The notes: generated from the letters alone by a model not told the origin. Shown: positions 27,207-39,600, counted from the first letter of the stretch. The stretch is 64,000 nucleotides of DNA from Desulfatibacillum sp. (GCA_016342355.1 JAEINP010000018.1:21609-85608); one strand, 5' to 3'. A program made the numbers and translations.

Positions 27207-28880
27207 ATGACCCGGATATTTATGTGGCTTGCCTTAGCCTATATACTTGTAATCAATACACTTTTTGCCTCTGATTTTTCTGTGACCCCGAACTCGGACA
27301 TGGATTGCTCGGACTTTGACTGCACCCTGCAAGCTGCACTGGACGCGGCATCGGTTAACAGCCAGGACGACGTCATAACCATGGAGGCCGGGGAATATGT
27401 GTTTAATGCTCCCCTGGTTTACAACCCGGAAAACGAAAACCAGGCCCTGAGCATCATAGGACAGCCGGACGGGGCCACCCTGGTAAAGGGCGTGGATGAC
27501 GGGCCTTTGCTGGGCCTGTACGTCACCCAGCCGGGAGACGCATCTAACGGAAACATTACGCTGAGACATCTTTGGATGGAAGAGGCGGAGGCGAAAAAAC
27601 TGACGGCGACATCAAGAAAAAGCCCCGATCCTCCTTCTGAAGCCACCTATTCCGATCTGGACATCATTACGGGCGGCGACGTGATCCTGGAAGACATTCT
27701 CATTGACCTTGAAGAAGTCAGCGTGTGGGTTTACGCAGAAGGTGATCTGGAGGTGCAGGGAGAGGGCCTTGAAGCGTATGCCGAGGGTAATTGCAGAATA
27801 GATCTGACCTCGGATACAGTGTCAATTGAGAATCTTCTTGCACAATCACAAAATGGAGAGTCCGTGATAACGGTCGAGGCATTCACAAAAATTATAGTCT
27901 CCGGTTACGCAGGTGCCCCAATTTATTTGAAGGGATTGACCATCGGCGGCACCAGCGGCGGGAGTAGCGGCGGGAGTAGCGGCGGGAGTAGCGGCGGGAG
28001 TAGCGGCGGAAATTCGGGAGGCGTTACCTTATGCGCCTTTGGCGACTGTGATTTCTTTCCTGACGGAACGGTTTCCCAGCCTGGACAAGTTGGCCCAAAC
28101 CCAGGAAGTGAGGAAATTCATGTGGGCGTCCAAATACAGGAAGGGGCTGCCCATTCTCTGCCTGTTTATTCAAATGCCGCCAAGGAAATAGAGAGCGTGC
28201 TATGGACCCAAACTTGCGGGCCGGATGTAGCCTTGTCCGATCCCCAGGCCTATTCCCCCACCTTTATGCCTCCTCCCACCGGACAGTTGCCCGTGGACTT
28301 GTGCTTCACCCGTGTGGTTTCCTTCACAGACGGAACGACCAAAACCGCGAGGTTTTCTTACTTTGTAATGGATAACGGGATTGCAGGATTTCCCGAAGAC
28401 GCCTACACGTTTCAAGGGATTAACAACCAGAACATGGGCGCCCGAATGCAGGCGGGAGGCAAAGTGGCCAGAATTGAGGTCATGGATCCTGATAGCGTCG
28501 GGGACATAGCAGGAAAACCCAAAGATCTGATTTTTGGAGTGGTGGACATGGAAATCCGCGTGGACTCCCCCGGAGACACGGCCCAGGTCGTGATATTCCT
28601 CCCGGAACCCGCGCCAATTGGCTATAAGTGGTACAAGTACAGTCCCGCTTTGGGATGGTACGACTATTCCGCCCACGCGGAGTTTAACGGGGATCGCACC
28701 CAGGTCACGCTCACTCTCCAGGATGGAGGATTCGGGGATGACGACGGAGTGGTTAATGGGATTATAGTTGATCCTTCCGGGCTGGGCGCTCCTGTCGCGG
28801 ACAATTCATCATCCTCAGTCACTGATGGCGGAGGCGGAGACGGGGGAAGTGGAGGCTGTTTTATTTCCGCTTTAAAATAA
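27207..28880 (+). CDS. Secreted protein with CSLREA-like start, SGGS repeats and GSGGCF end
   Basis: 557 residues. An N-terminal signal peptide (about 1-22) is followed by a region with the pattern C-x4-CTLQAALDAA, resembling the CSLREA motif that opens many exported beta-helix proteins. A beta-rich region (40-245) comes next, then a glycine-serine linker made of five near-identical 12-bp repeats. The C-terminal part contains a 'choice-of-anchor U'-like domain (FTVR-type beta sandwich ending DDDGVVNGIIVDPSGLG). The last residues are GGGGDGGSGGCFISALK. The same GSGGCF motif precedes the membrane anchor of the giant protein at 30642-42860, but here the protein stops without a TM helix. Function unknown; a surface or periplasmic location is inferred. 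Confidence 0.72.
   Translation: MTRIFMWLALAYILVINTLFASDFSVTPNSDMDCSDFDCTLQAALDAASVNSQDDVITMEAGEYVFNAPLVYNPENENQALSIIGQPDGATLVKGVDDGPLLGLYVTQPGDASNGNITLRHLWMEEAEAKKLTATSRKSPDPPSEATYSDLDIITGGDVILEDILIDLEEVSVWVYAEGDLEVQGEGLEAYAEGNCRIDLTSDTVSIENLLAQSQNGESVITVEAFTKIIVSGYAGAPIYLKGLTIGGTSGGSSGGSSGGSSGGSSGGNSGGVTLCAFGDCDFFPDGTVSQPGQVGPNPGSEEIHVGVQIQEGAAHSLPVYSNAAKEIESVLWTQTCGPDVALSDPQAYSPTFMPPPTGQLPVDLCFTRVVSFTDGTTKTARFSYFVMDNGIAGFPEDAYTFQGINNQNMGARMQAGGKVARIEVMDPDSVGDIAGKPKDLIFGVVDMEIRVDSPGDTAQVVIFLPEPAPIGYKWYKYSPALGWYDYSAHAEFNGDRTQVTLTLQDGGFGDDDGVVNGIIVDPSGLGAPVADNSSSSVTDGGGGDGGSGGCFISALK
27954..28013 (+). repeat. 12-bp tandem repeat encoding SGGS units
   Basis: Four exact copies of AGCGGCGGGAGT (27954-28001) and a fifth variant copy AGCGGCGGAAAT. 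In frame they encode a Ser-Gly linker between two domains. Copy number could vary by slippage without shifting frame. Confidence 0.95.
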
Positions 28881-28897
28881 TCGTCACAACGTAGCCA

Positions 28898-28930
28898 ATA
28901 AGCCTGTTCGCCCCTGGCGGGCAGGCTTAT
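28898..28930 (+). terminator. Intrinsic terminator after the secreted protein gene
   Basis: Stem ATAAGCCTG / CAGGCTTAT (28898-28906 and 28922-28930), 9 bp perfect, 15-base loop with further internal pairing (CGCCC/GGGCG-like), followed by ATTTGACATT. It lies 18 bases after the stop codon. The T-run is short. Confidence 0.55.
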
Positions 28931-28932
28931 AT

Positions 28933-28961
28933 TTGACATTCAATCGCTTCATGTATCCAAT
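28933..28961 (+). promoter_or_regulatory. Candidate promoter for the nucleotidyltransferase-GT2 gene
   Basis: A consensus TTGACA (28933-28938) is followed after 17 bases by TCCAAT (28956-28961), an imperfect -10. It lies between the terminator of the previous gene and the ATG at 29101, so a promoter is expected in this 170-base stretch. Confidence 0.35.
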
Positions 28962-29100
28962 GTCTGTGTGCATTAAAACCTCGCCCCCATGATATCATTC
29001 ATTAATTGAGGCAATTGCAATAGCCTTTGTTTGAATGCGGTATTTATGGGTGAGGGTGGAAATGTCTGCATAAATAATTGGAAGATATGGAACAGGAAAA

Positions 29101-30561
29101 ATGACTCCACCCACCATCTGCAAGGCCTTTGTCATGGCCTCGGGCAAGGGCAGCCGCTTTGGACGAAAACCAAACGATCCTCCCAAGACCCTAAGCACTG
29201 TGGGCGGTGTGAGTCTGTTGGAACGCAATATCAGGCTATTGGATATGGCTTTTCCGCTGGATACGATTTTTCTAATCGCCGGAAGCCAACCCGGTGCTAT
29301 CATGCAGGCCGCCCGGACTTTCGCAAAAACTCAAGCCAACATCCAAATCGTTGAAGCCACCAAGCAGGAAATAGCCGCAGGACTCCTTGGCGGTTTTGCC
29401 GCCATCGCCCCCTTTGTGGAACCGGAAGAATTATTTATAGCAGCCCTGGGGGACGAATACTACGACGGAGAAAACCATATAAAATTCGCACGGGCCGCGA
29501 CTGCAACCAAGGAGTTTTCCGCCCTGTGCGCCATAAAACGCTGCCAAAGCCCAAAGGATTCCGGACGCAATTTCTCCCTGGTTTTTGACAAATCCACCCT
29601 TCAGGTGGCAAATATCCGGGAAAAGGACCATAATGGCAACATGGAATATTTCGGCCTGGGACTGGTCTGCGCCAAGGGCGCTCTTGCCCATGCGGCCCAA
29701 GAGCAATGTAGAAAAAGCCGAATCATCTCCCCCTATGAATTAATCAACGAGCTTCCTGGAACGGCGCTCGGCTGCGAATTTTCATGTAAGTATGTGAATG
29801 TAAACCGCCGTACCGACCTTCATCGGGCCAGGAATTGTGCCCGCAAAAATGAACGGATTCCCTTCAATGTGGACGTGGTCATCCCGGCCCTTAACGAGGA
29901 AGACAGCATCGCCCGGGTGGTGGCTGATTTTAAAAAATCCTGCTCCCAAGTGATTGTCATGGACAACATGTCCCGCGACCAAACCGCCCGAATAGCCCGG
30001 AAAGCAGGGGCTGTTGTGGTCACCCAACCCATGGGAGGGTATGGGGACGCCATCGCAAAAGGGCTAAACCTGTGCACGGCCCCCATACTGGCTATCACCG
30101 AGGCGGACGGCTCTTTCCGCGCCTCGGACCTGGAAAAACTCCTGCCGCATCTGCTCAAGGCCGATGCGGTCCTGGGCGCCCGAACCTGTGAACGCCTGGT
30201 TCAGCCGGGGGCGTTCATGCCCTATCCCTTACGATTGGGCAACCGGGCCGTGGGCCTGCTTTTGTCCAGCCTGTGGCCCGGCCACAAGGCGCACTATACT
30301 GACGTGGGTTGCTCGTTGCGGGTCATGTGGCGGGATGCCTATCTGGATATCAGGGATGATTTGAAGGGACAGGGGCCGGAATTCGCCCCGGAAGTAGCCC
30401 TGGAAATCATGGATCACGGCCTGCGGGTGGCGGAAGTACCGGTGTCCTATTATCCCCGCCTGGGGGGCGGTTCCAAGCTCTCGGGCAATTACCAGAACTC
30501 TGCCCGCACTGCGCTTAGGATGCTAAGGTTGATCCTATCCAAACGAATCCGTAAACTGTAA
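29101..30561 (+). CDS. Nucleotidyltransferase-GT2 glycosyltransferase fusion
   Basis: 486 residues with two enzymatic halves. Residues 1-245 form a sugar-phosphate nucleotidyltransferase: SGKGSRFGRKPNDPPKTL is the NTP-binding signature and ALGDEYYDG supplies acidic metal ligands. Residues from about 256 form a GT2 glycosyltransferase of the polyprenyl-phosphate sugar synthase kind: VDVVIPALNEEDSIARVV, VMDNMSRDQT, and the acidic ITEADGSFRASDL. The protein could thus make an NDP-sugar and pass it to a lipid carrier or other acceptor (inference). It is a single-gene unit flanked by terminators. No TM helix is strong, although LLLSSLW near residue 385 is hydrophobic. Confidence 0.82.
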   Translation: MTPPTICKAFVMASGKGSRFGRKPNDPPKTLSTVGGVSLLERNIRLLDMAFPLDTIFLIAGSQPGAIMQAARTFAKTQANIQIVEATKQEIAAGLLGGFAAIAPFVEPEELFIAALGDEYYDGENHIKFARAATATKEFSALCAIKRCQSPKDSGRNFSLVFDKSTLQVANIREKDHNGNMEYFGLGLVCAKGALAHAAQEQCRKSRIISPYELINELPGTALGCEFSCKYVNVNRRTDLHRARNCARKNERIPFNVDVVIPALNEEDSIARVVADFKKSCSQVIVMDNMSRDQTARIARKAGAVVVTQPMGGYGDAIAKGLNLCTAPILAITEADGSFRASDLEKLLPHLLKADAVLGARTCERLVQPGAFMPYPLRLGNRAVGLLLSSLWPGHKAHYTDVGCSLRVMWRDAYLDIRDDLKGQGPEFAPEVALEIMDHGLRVAEVPVSYYPRLGGGSKLSGNYQNSARTALRMLRLILSKRIRKL

Positions 30562-30586
30562 CATTTCCAGCCGGAACGCAGGCATT

Positions 30587-30627
30587 AAAAAAGGGAAGCC
30601 CCCTCAACGAGGGCTTCCCTTTTTTTG
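30587..30627. terminator. Bidirectional intrinsic terminator
   Basis: Stem AAAAAAGGGAAGCCC / GGGCTTCCCTTTTTT with a 9-base loop, flanked by A-run and T-run, so it can work on both strands. It sits between convergent genes (the GT2 fusion ending at 30561 and the giant - strand gene ending at 30642). Confidence 0.93.
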
Positions 30628-30641
30628 TTGATTTCAATGGA

Positions 30642-33600
30642 TTAAACTCTGTGCTTGCGCACCGTACCTACCAAGCCCCCCGCCATCAGAAGCAGGATTA
30701 AGGCCCATGCCGCGCTTGCGTTGGCGCCAGAGGCCGCGTCCACAAAGCATCCGCCGCTTCCCCCACCCTCCGCCACGCCAATGGAGTTCTTGCTGGAGCC
30801 CGAATTGGCGCCGCTGGTTCCAGGAGCAGCCGGAGGCCTTTCCTCATCTGTAGCAGCCCAGGCAACCCTCTGGACCGCATGGCTGATCTTGCGGGTTACG
30901 CTTGCCAGGAACCCAAGATCAGACTTGCGGGAAGCCACCTTCTTCACATCCGTGAACGCGGTGGGCGGAATCTTGAGGGTGACCGGCTCATTGGTGGGAT
31001 TGTTAATCCAGTAACCGCCGTTGGTTACCATTCCCGTAACCACCACATAACCATCCACTCCTGCCTCCGCATCCTCGGGATCATAGGTGAACAGACTCTT
31101 GTCGAAGAGCGGCGAATCCTCCTCGGTCGGATAATAATAAATTTCTCCGTCCGTTGACGCCTCGGTGGCGTTCCAGTTGAGGCTATGGTCAAAGGGATTG
31201 CCGATCATGTTCCAGCCAGTCTGGAGCGTGATAAAGTAATTCTCGGAATCGTCATTGAGCAGTCCCGGCACATTCACGTTTCCGCCATAGCGGGAAATGA
31301 GCCAGTAGGCCTGCCCTGGCGCCATGGGGAATTGCAGGTCAAAGTCTGTTTCATTGCCCTCTACGTAATACTCGTTGGCGTCGCCGCTGGCCTGATCCAG
31401 GGGATCAAAGGCAAAGATGCGCCATTTGGTGTCGTCATAGGCGCCCAGGTTTGCACCGTCGCCCAGGAGTTCCACCATGGAATCCTCGGCAGCCGGATAC
31501 AGCGGAAAACTGATCATGCGGTAGGACTCCACATCAGTCCCGGCGTCCACAGGCAGACCCGCAGAACTGGGCTCCGCCAGGGTGTACAAGGACAAGTGCT
31601 CCAGATTGACCGTTATACTGGACCCGTCGTTGCCTTCATCGGGCACATATTCCCAACGTCCGGTTTCCGTGTTGAAGGTAAACACCAACTGGTCGTTGAT
31701 GTCGCCGCCCCCGTAGTACGGGAAAGCCAGGGAAGCCGGAATGGAGAAGGTCGTGCCTTCCGGGCCGATCTGAACCACGGGCGAACTGCTCTCGCCCAGG
31801 AACGGTGTGCCTGTCAAAACCGTACCGATGGTAAAGGTCACCGGCGCTCCGGTGGAGGAGTTGGGCACAACAAAGCCCAAACCATCCAGATCCCCTCCCG
31901 GATCCGTCACACCCATGGTCACCCCTTGACCGGCTGGTACGTACTGAGGCGCCGCCACCAGGGTGGCCTCCACCTTTTGTATATTGTAGGGCCCGGCTGT
32001 CAGGCTGAAGCCTGCGTTGTCGTACACCCACAGGGAGGCGCTGCCCTTTGCCAACGGCATAAAGGTAAAGGTTCCGGCCGAGGCGTCCAGGTTCACAACA
32101 GATCCCAAAGTGGGATCCGCCACATCAACCGAGTAAGGCGCCATGCCGCCGGTAATCTGACAGTTGATGGCCACGGTAGTGGTCACAGCGTCGGTCACCA
32201 GAATCAGGGGAGAAGCCTTTTGGGGCGCCAAAGCCAGGGGCGATAGTGCGGTAACGGTCAACGCATCGCCCTGAACCATGTGTACCCCGTCTGATACCTG
32301 CACCTGGAAGGCCTGTGCTCCCAGTTGGGTCTGGGAAGGCGTCCACTCCAGCATACCTGTGTAGATGTCCGGGAAGTTCATCCCGTCCGGTCCCTCGTCC
32401 ACGGAATACTCTAAGGCGGCTGATTCCGGATCGTAACTCGAAAACTCCAGGTGGAAAGCCCGGTTTACCATGCCGTAATAAGGCGGATAGCCCATGGACA
32501 TGGGCGCGTCCGGGGCATTGTTCACCGCAATGATTTCCAGGGAAAAGGTCTGGTAAGTTGTCCGGCCGTAGGTATCGGTGGCCGAAATCTGCACTGTGTA
32601 GATTCCGGCATCGCTATCCCCGGCTGTATAGGTCACTTCACCGGTCCCGCCATCAATATTCATCGACCCTGGAAGCCCGGCGTTGTCAGGCCCGAAGCCC
32701 CAATTGACCACGCTCCCGTACGCCGTGGGTTGATAAGTGTAGTCAGCGCCTTCATTCAGGGTGAGAGGCGGCGTGGAGGTGATGCCCAGCCCGTATTCCT
32801 CGTAGCAACCCATGTCGTATTCACTGTTGGGACCCAAAGGACGGGACCTGCCAAGCAAGTCAAGACCAGGAGCCGCAACGGCGCCGTCCTCGGCGATGGT
32901 TTGCGGAATGGCGTCAATGGCCGGGGAGTCGGGCATGAGCCGGAAATCCCCGTTTGCCGCATCCACGAACATGGGATCGACCTCAATGGAGCCGGGGACC
33001 ATACCTGCACTGAAATTGCCCGAGGAGTTTTCCCAGCCGCAGTTGTAGCCCCGGGTTACGACTGAATTGCCGAAGAAATACCCATGGGTTCCGTTCATGG
33101 CCGACACATTGAACAAAAATACCGGAGCGGCATCATTGGTTGTAATGCCCGCCAGCGTGTTGGAAACCACTGTGTTGTTAATGATTTCGGGAGAAGGCTC
33201 GAAGGCGTCCCCTGTATCATAATCCTGAATCCGGATGCCCGACCCAAACTGGCTGTACCGCACCAGGTTGTTCTCCACCCGCACATTGGCGCCCACCGAG
33301 TAAATGGCCAGGTTGTCGCCGTAATTGGTGCACAGGATGTTGCCGCTTATCAGGACATTGTCCGTGTTCGCATCCACCAGAACACCTTCCGTGCCGTTCG
33401 TGATGGTAAAGCCTTGCAGGGTGAATCCGTCCACACCGGCAATGTCCACGGCAGGCAGAGTGGGCAGCCAGTCCTCGCCGTCATATTGCAAAACCCCGCC
33501 TATAATGCTGACGCCCGGTCCCGCACCCTCCAGGGTGACCCCGTTGTGCTGATCCGTAATCACCAGGTTCTCCGTGTATGTGCCTGCCAGGACTTCCACT

Positions 33601-36600
33601 GTGTCGCCCTGGGAAGCCGCGTCCAGGGCGTCCTGGATGGCGGCGTAATCCGTGGGCACCGTGATGGTCATGACATCCCGCACCGTCACATATGTGTGAA
33701 CCCGGGTGAAATTGCCTGCATTGTCTGTCAAGCCAATCCTGAACCACATGCTGGCCCCATGGGTCAAGGGAGCATCCGGCGTCCAGTATCCCAGCACCGT
33801 GCCGCTTATGGTCGTGGTGGTGGTCAGCACGCCTGTAACAGCCCCGTCGTCAACCTCTACATCAATTAACGCGGGATTTACGCCGGAAATATCGTCCATC
33901 ACCTCAAAGGTCCAGGGACCCGTGGGCGAAGCCTCCACTCCACCAGTCGGAATGGACCACAACAGGTAAGGCGCCTGGGTGTCCGCCAGCTCGTAACAGC
34001 CTATATCAAAACCATTAAGCTGGGGCCTTGCCACGCCCAGAATGTCCTCCGCCGGAGCAGCGGGAGGCGCAGCGGCTTCCACGCTGTCAAAAGCGTCCAC
34101 ACAGGGAGAATCGGGCATAAGGCTATAGTCGCCGTTTGCAGGATCGGTAAATCGGGGATCCGCCAGTATGGCGTTGGTTCCTGTGCCCGCCCCGTAATAA
34201 TGGCCTGACGGGTTTCCATACAGACAGTTGTAATCGTTGATTATACTGCCGGTAATGCTCTCCAGGCCGAAGTCCTCATTGTAGGCGATAATATTATAAT
34301 ATGCCTCGGAAGTACTGTAATATTCGTAAATACCCGAGGATGTGTTGGAAACCACAGTATTGTTGACAATGACAGGAGAAGGCGTATTGGCATCGCCTGT
34401 GTCCGCGTCTATCACCATGATGCCCTGGCCGTAATTTTCCAAGATAAGGTTGTTCTCTATACGGCAGGTTCCCTCGGATTCCAAATAAATGCCAGCGGCA
34501 GGCATCCAGTCTCCTGCAACGCCTCCGTCAATCAACGTGCCCGCGCAACCGGATATAATATTACCGGATATGAGGACATTGTCGGCAGCCTGTCTAATAT
34601 ACACATTGCGCGAGCCGCCTTTAAGGGTGAAACCGGAAAGCCGGAAGTTATCCACATCGCCGATTTCAACCACAGGCCCAACAGGAGCGTTCACCTCCAC
34701 GGCCTGTTCTTCGGAATTCAAGATGAACCTGTTTTCCCAAACGCTGGTGATGGAAGTAACCTCCGGTCCGCCCGTACTAGTCAGAATCACTCCGCTTTGC
34801 ATGGAGGGGACTATCAAGTTATCCACATAGTTGCCGGGATTCACATACACAGTATCCCCGCTCACGGCCTGGGCCAGGACTTCACTGATGGAATCGCCCG
34901 GGTTGACATACAGGCTGGTATTGCCCCGCGTGGTGAAGCAATAGGAATCCTGGTTCAGGCTGTTGCCCGCATAGTCGGAAATCGTCACGTCAATGCAAAC
35001 CTGGGAATCCAAAGGCGCCGGAACGGAGGGGTAAACATCCACCAACAAGGTCCCCGTGACCGTAAAGGACGTTACAATATTCGTTGACAGATAACCGGAA
35101 TTCGCACCCACATACAAGGTAGTGGGATCAATACCCGAGCCATTGTCCTGCAGTTCAAAATACCAGGGACCAGCAGGCGACGCGTCCGTATCTCCGGACC
35201 CGGGTATGGCCCACAGGATAAACGGCGCGGCTAAGTCTTGCATTTCGTAACACCCGGCGTCGTAATCGCCGCCCGGATTATACTGGGGACGGACGATCTG
35301 TTCGATGTCATCCCCCGGAGCCACGGGCGGAGGATTGGTTCCCGGAACACCGTTGGGAATCATGTCAATGGCCGGAGATCCCTCGTCCGGACGGAAATCC
35401 CAGTCCAGGGGGCTGACCGGGGAGATATCCATAAACAGAGGATCTTCCAACACATCATTGGTTCCCGCACTCAACCCGGTGTAATCGGCGGTGTTGCCAT
35501 AAACCAGGTTGTAATCCCAGGTCAGGGAGTCGGTATCCAGGTAAAGTCCGTTTCCATTGTGAAAGGCCACAATATTATAATAGCCGGAATTCTGTCCGTC
35601 ATAGGAATACACGCCGCCAAGGCTGTTGTAGGCAATGGTGTTGTTGAGAAGCTCGGCCTCCATGGGGGTTCCGGCTTTGGTGACGATCGTGCTAAACAGG
35701 TAAACGCCCCATTGGCCGTTATTGTGAATCAGGTTGTTGGTGATGTCATAGTAGGAATTGCCGGTAATGTGTATACCCGCCTCGGAGTTGAGGGCAATCT
35801 GACAATTAATAATGTCCACAATTCCGCCGCCATACACCTCAATGCCGTTGGCGCCGCTGACCACGGTCAAATCCCGGATCACTACATCCGAGGATTCATC
35901 CACAAAGATGACGGAAGCCGTGTTCCCCGACCCGTCCAGGACGGTCTGGCCATACCCGGAACCGGTAAAGGTGATCCCCGCGTGGCGGCTGGTCAGAACC
36001 AGGTTTTCCGTAAAGGTTCCCGATTCCAGGAGGATATGGTCGCCGGAAGTGGCGGCGTCCAGGGCTTCCTGGGCCGTGCCGTACTCCGTAGGAACCATGA
36101 TGGGATCGCCCTCGCCCCGATTGGCCCTGATCGTAAAGGCAATCACGGCGGGATTGGGGTCAATGTCCTGACCTATATTATCCCGGGCGTAAACATTCAG
36201 GGTAATGCTGTCTCCTGCGCCCCAGGGTGCGTCGGGCGTATAGGCAACCAGCACGTTGTTGGGGTCCGTGTCATCAATGACAAGACCCGTCAGGGAGACG
36301 CTGTTGAGGGTTATGTCAATAGAGGCCGCATCCACACCCGTCACGTCATCGGAAATCACCAGGGTGAAACCGGCGGCGGGCTGCACATCAATATCTCCGT
36401 CCACAGGAGAACTGGAGAACAGGTAAGGCCCTACGGTATCCTCGCCAAGGGTGAATTCCCTTTGTTCCGAAAGAGCCCCGCCCCAGTCGCCAAAGGGCAG
36501 GCCCTGGTCGGAGACAGCCACCACCCTCCATTGAAGAACGTCTCCTGTGGCGCCCAGGCTTAAATCCGCCGGGGTTTCAAAGGTGTAAGGCCCTGCCCTT

Positions 36601-39600
36601 CCATCGTCAGGGATATAGTAACTGGCGATCCTGGAAGCAAAATAATCCGATGAAAACTGGACATAATAACCGGAAACCGCCTCGGACATGGGCTCCCATT
36701 CCACCGTCACGGGCAGCAGCACCGTATTGCCGTTGGCAGGGCTGACCAGCGAGGGCGTGTCGCTGTACACCATAATGGGATGGCTCACCGTAGCCTGATG
36801 ACAGGCTGTGTCGTAAGCAGTCACTTCCAAGATTTGCGGGCCTGCCGGGACAGAATCCCCCGGAGGCAGGGAATCAGTGGCATAATACCAATAATTGCCG
36901 CCCATTCTATCCATGCTGGCGGAAAAAGTCCCCACAGTCATGGTTACGGTAGTGCCGAATATGGGATCCACCGCGCTGTCGCTCTTGCCGCCCTTATTCT
37001 CCCAGCCGCCCAAGCCGTCGTAATAATCGTCGGCTATGGTGGCGGTGGCATTGAGGTAAATTCCCCCTTGGGTGTTGTACACCTTGGGATAAGTGGGACC
37101 CATACGGGTGGTCAGACCATGAAGCGACGGCAGGGCATTGCCAAAGGTGGGCACTGTGCGCCACGAGAAACTTTGCTCGGCCACTCCTCCCTGGGGCACA
37201 TTGCCTGAAAGATCGGTGACCGCATCGGGCGATTGAGTGTCCACGGTCAGGGTGATCACGGTATCGTTGGGAAAACTGGAGAATTGCCATTCCGGCTTGG
37301 GCACAATGCGCACACCCTGAGTAGGTTTGAAATATTGGGTCTCGAAACTGGTCGAGAAATCCTGGCCGCCCACATACAAATGCAGATTGGTTCCCATGAC
37401 CAGGGTGGAGGGATCCAGTTCCTCGTCCGCATATAGCACCATGGCCGCCGATGTGGTGGCCACGTCCGTGGCGCCGTCCAGGGGCATACTCAACGCCGGA
37501 CCCTGCGTGTCGGCCGGTCCTGTGGTGAATTCCCACTCGTAGATGTCGCCCAAGGGGTTGGACGAAAGATCCTGGATTCCCGTAAAAAGCATGACCTTAT
37601 AGGTGGTGCCCCCCAATAGCGGGGCGTTGGGAAAAATGGCAAACCTGTTGCCCATCCACTGGCTGGATATGGGAACGGACGTCACGTTACCGCCGCCGGG
37701 TCCGGTCAACTGGAACATACTGGTGTATTCCGTGCCCATGGACTTGATGGCTTCGGAAAAAGTCGCCACAATGTGGTTGGAACTCATAAGCTGAGGAGTA
37801 ACCGTGGGAACCCCGATTTGCCCGTCGTAAGGCACCGTGGCTACCACCGCCGGAGGCGTGGTGTCTCCAGCATCCGGCTCAGTCGTGAACCAGATAGTGA
37901 AATCCATGGGGTCTGTCGGCCATTGAGACTGATATTGGGTGGAATCCCTCAAAAGCACAGACACCCCGTAAGCCGTACCCGGTGCAAAATTTCCGATCTC
38001 GGGAGCATAATTCAGGGTATCATTGGCCTTGGTGGTGTCCGAAAAATTGGTGGAATAAGACCCGTCAGGTCCCAACTCGCTGTCCACCAGCACGTTGCCC
38101 CACTGGTCAACCACATACAGGAAATAACCTCCCCACATTCCGGGCTTATCAATGGTCGCGGAAATTGCGCTGCCAGTGGGAACATTCATGTCGCCGGCAT
38201 CAGGATATTGGGCGATGATCCGGGGACGAACAGCCTCAACCTCCTGAATTGTCCAATCATGCTGGACCTCGGTCCGGTAGGTCTTGTTCACAAAGCCGGG
38301 CAGCCATTCCAGGGAAGTACTCGCCGTAAGGGTCGCCTGTCCCAGGCTGCCGGGTTCGTTAATGTGCATACCAAATTCATCGGTCGAATAGCTTGCCGCA
38401 CCCTGGTACTGGGTCAACCGGGCTCGGGTTTTGGACACAAATGTCACGTCGTTGGTCAGGCCTGTCGCCGTTGTCACATCCACAATCTTGGAGTACGCAT
38501 ACCGATGGCCGATGATGGGATTTTGGATATTGTAATATGCGTAATTCCAGGCGTCATTATAAACATCATCGACGTCCTGACCGTTCTCGTCCTTGCCCGG
38601 GGTCCAGGACCGTATCTCGCTGTATCCCAGGTTGTTCTGCCCCTGATAAATCCGCAGTTGGAGGACGCCCGGAAAAACGTCCCCGGGCGTTCCATCCGTG
38701 ACAGCCGCTTCCAGGGTGACTTTTTGCTGGAAGGTCCCCCTGCCGGAATTCACGTCCACGGACCTGGAGACCTCCAGGTTGGGAGCCCAGGTGGAAGCTG
38801 CGCTTTCCACAAAGGAGTATTCCACCCCCTCCGTCATGCCCATGGCGAAATACAGAGGATTATTTTCCCAACTGTAAGACGGATTGGCGCAGACTTCCGC
38901 GCATTGGGGACCGCACACATCAACATTGCTTTCCGGTATGGAATCCTGCGTCATCCAGTATCCGTCGTTGAGTTCATCCTGGGACGCCAGGACGTTTTCC
39001 ACGACCTGTCCCGGTTGCAAGGTCGCAGTCAGATCATCAATGTTCAACTGGACCCCGTAAGGCGCCTCCAGCCACAGGGAGTGGCGGATTTGATATTGAT
39101 AATCCCCCCCCACGGTCCGGGTTCCATCAAAAACATCCGTGTCGGCATTGATCCGATGGTTTTCGATAACCGTAAGGGATGGGGTGTGGGTTCGGGCAAT
39201 CTCCAGGTTACCGAAAAAATCCATGCCTTCTTCCGTGGATTCTCCGGGAGATTGGGGCGGAGCAGCGCCATCCGTAGGATCATAGGCGTTGGTTATGTAA
39301 TCGGTCCCGGTGGGAATACGGTACAATTCGTAGCCGTCCATGTTGCTGTAAGTCCAGCCCACAATTTCCCCGGCGGCGTCCGTGACGTACACCATGGCGC
39401 CGGAAACAGTGCTATACCCGCTGTCTCCGGTCACGGTTCCGTATGCTTTCATGTCGTAGGTCGCCGGCAGAGTGAACGTAATCACGGAGGTGGCCGTGAT
39501 GGGCACGTTCAAAGCCCTGTCCAGAATGGTGACGGAATCTTCCCCGATGACATTGGACTGAACCCAGGTAAGGTACAGATCAAAAGTTTCCCCCAGGGGG

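Noticed and set aside
27954..28013. 12-bp repeats considered as a CRISPR-like array
   Set aside because: The units are contiguous without spacers and encode a Ser-Gly linker in frame.
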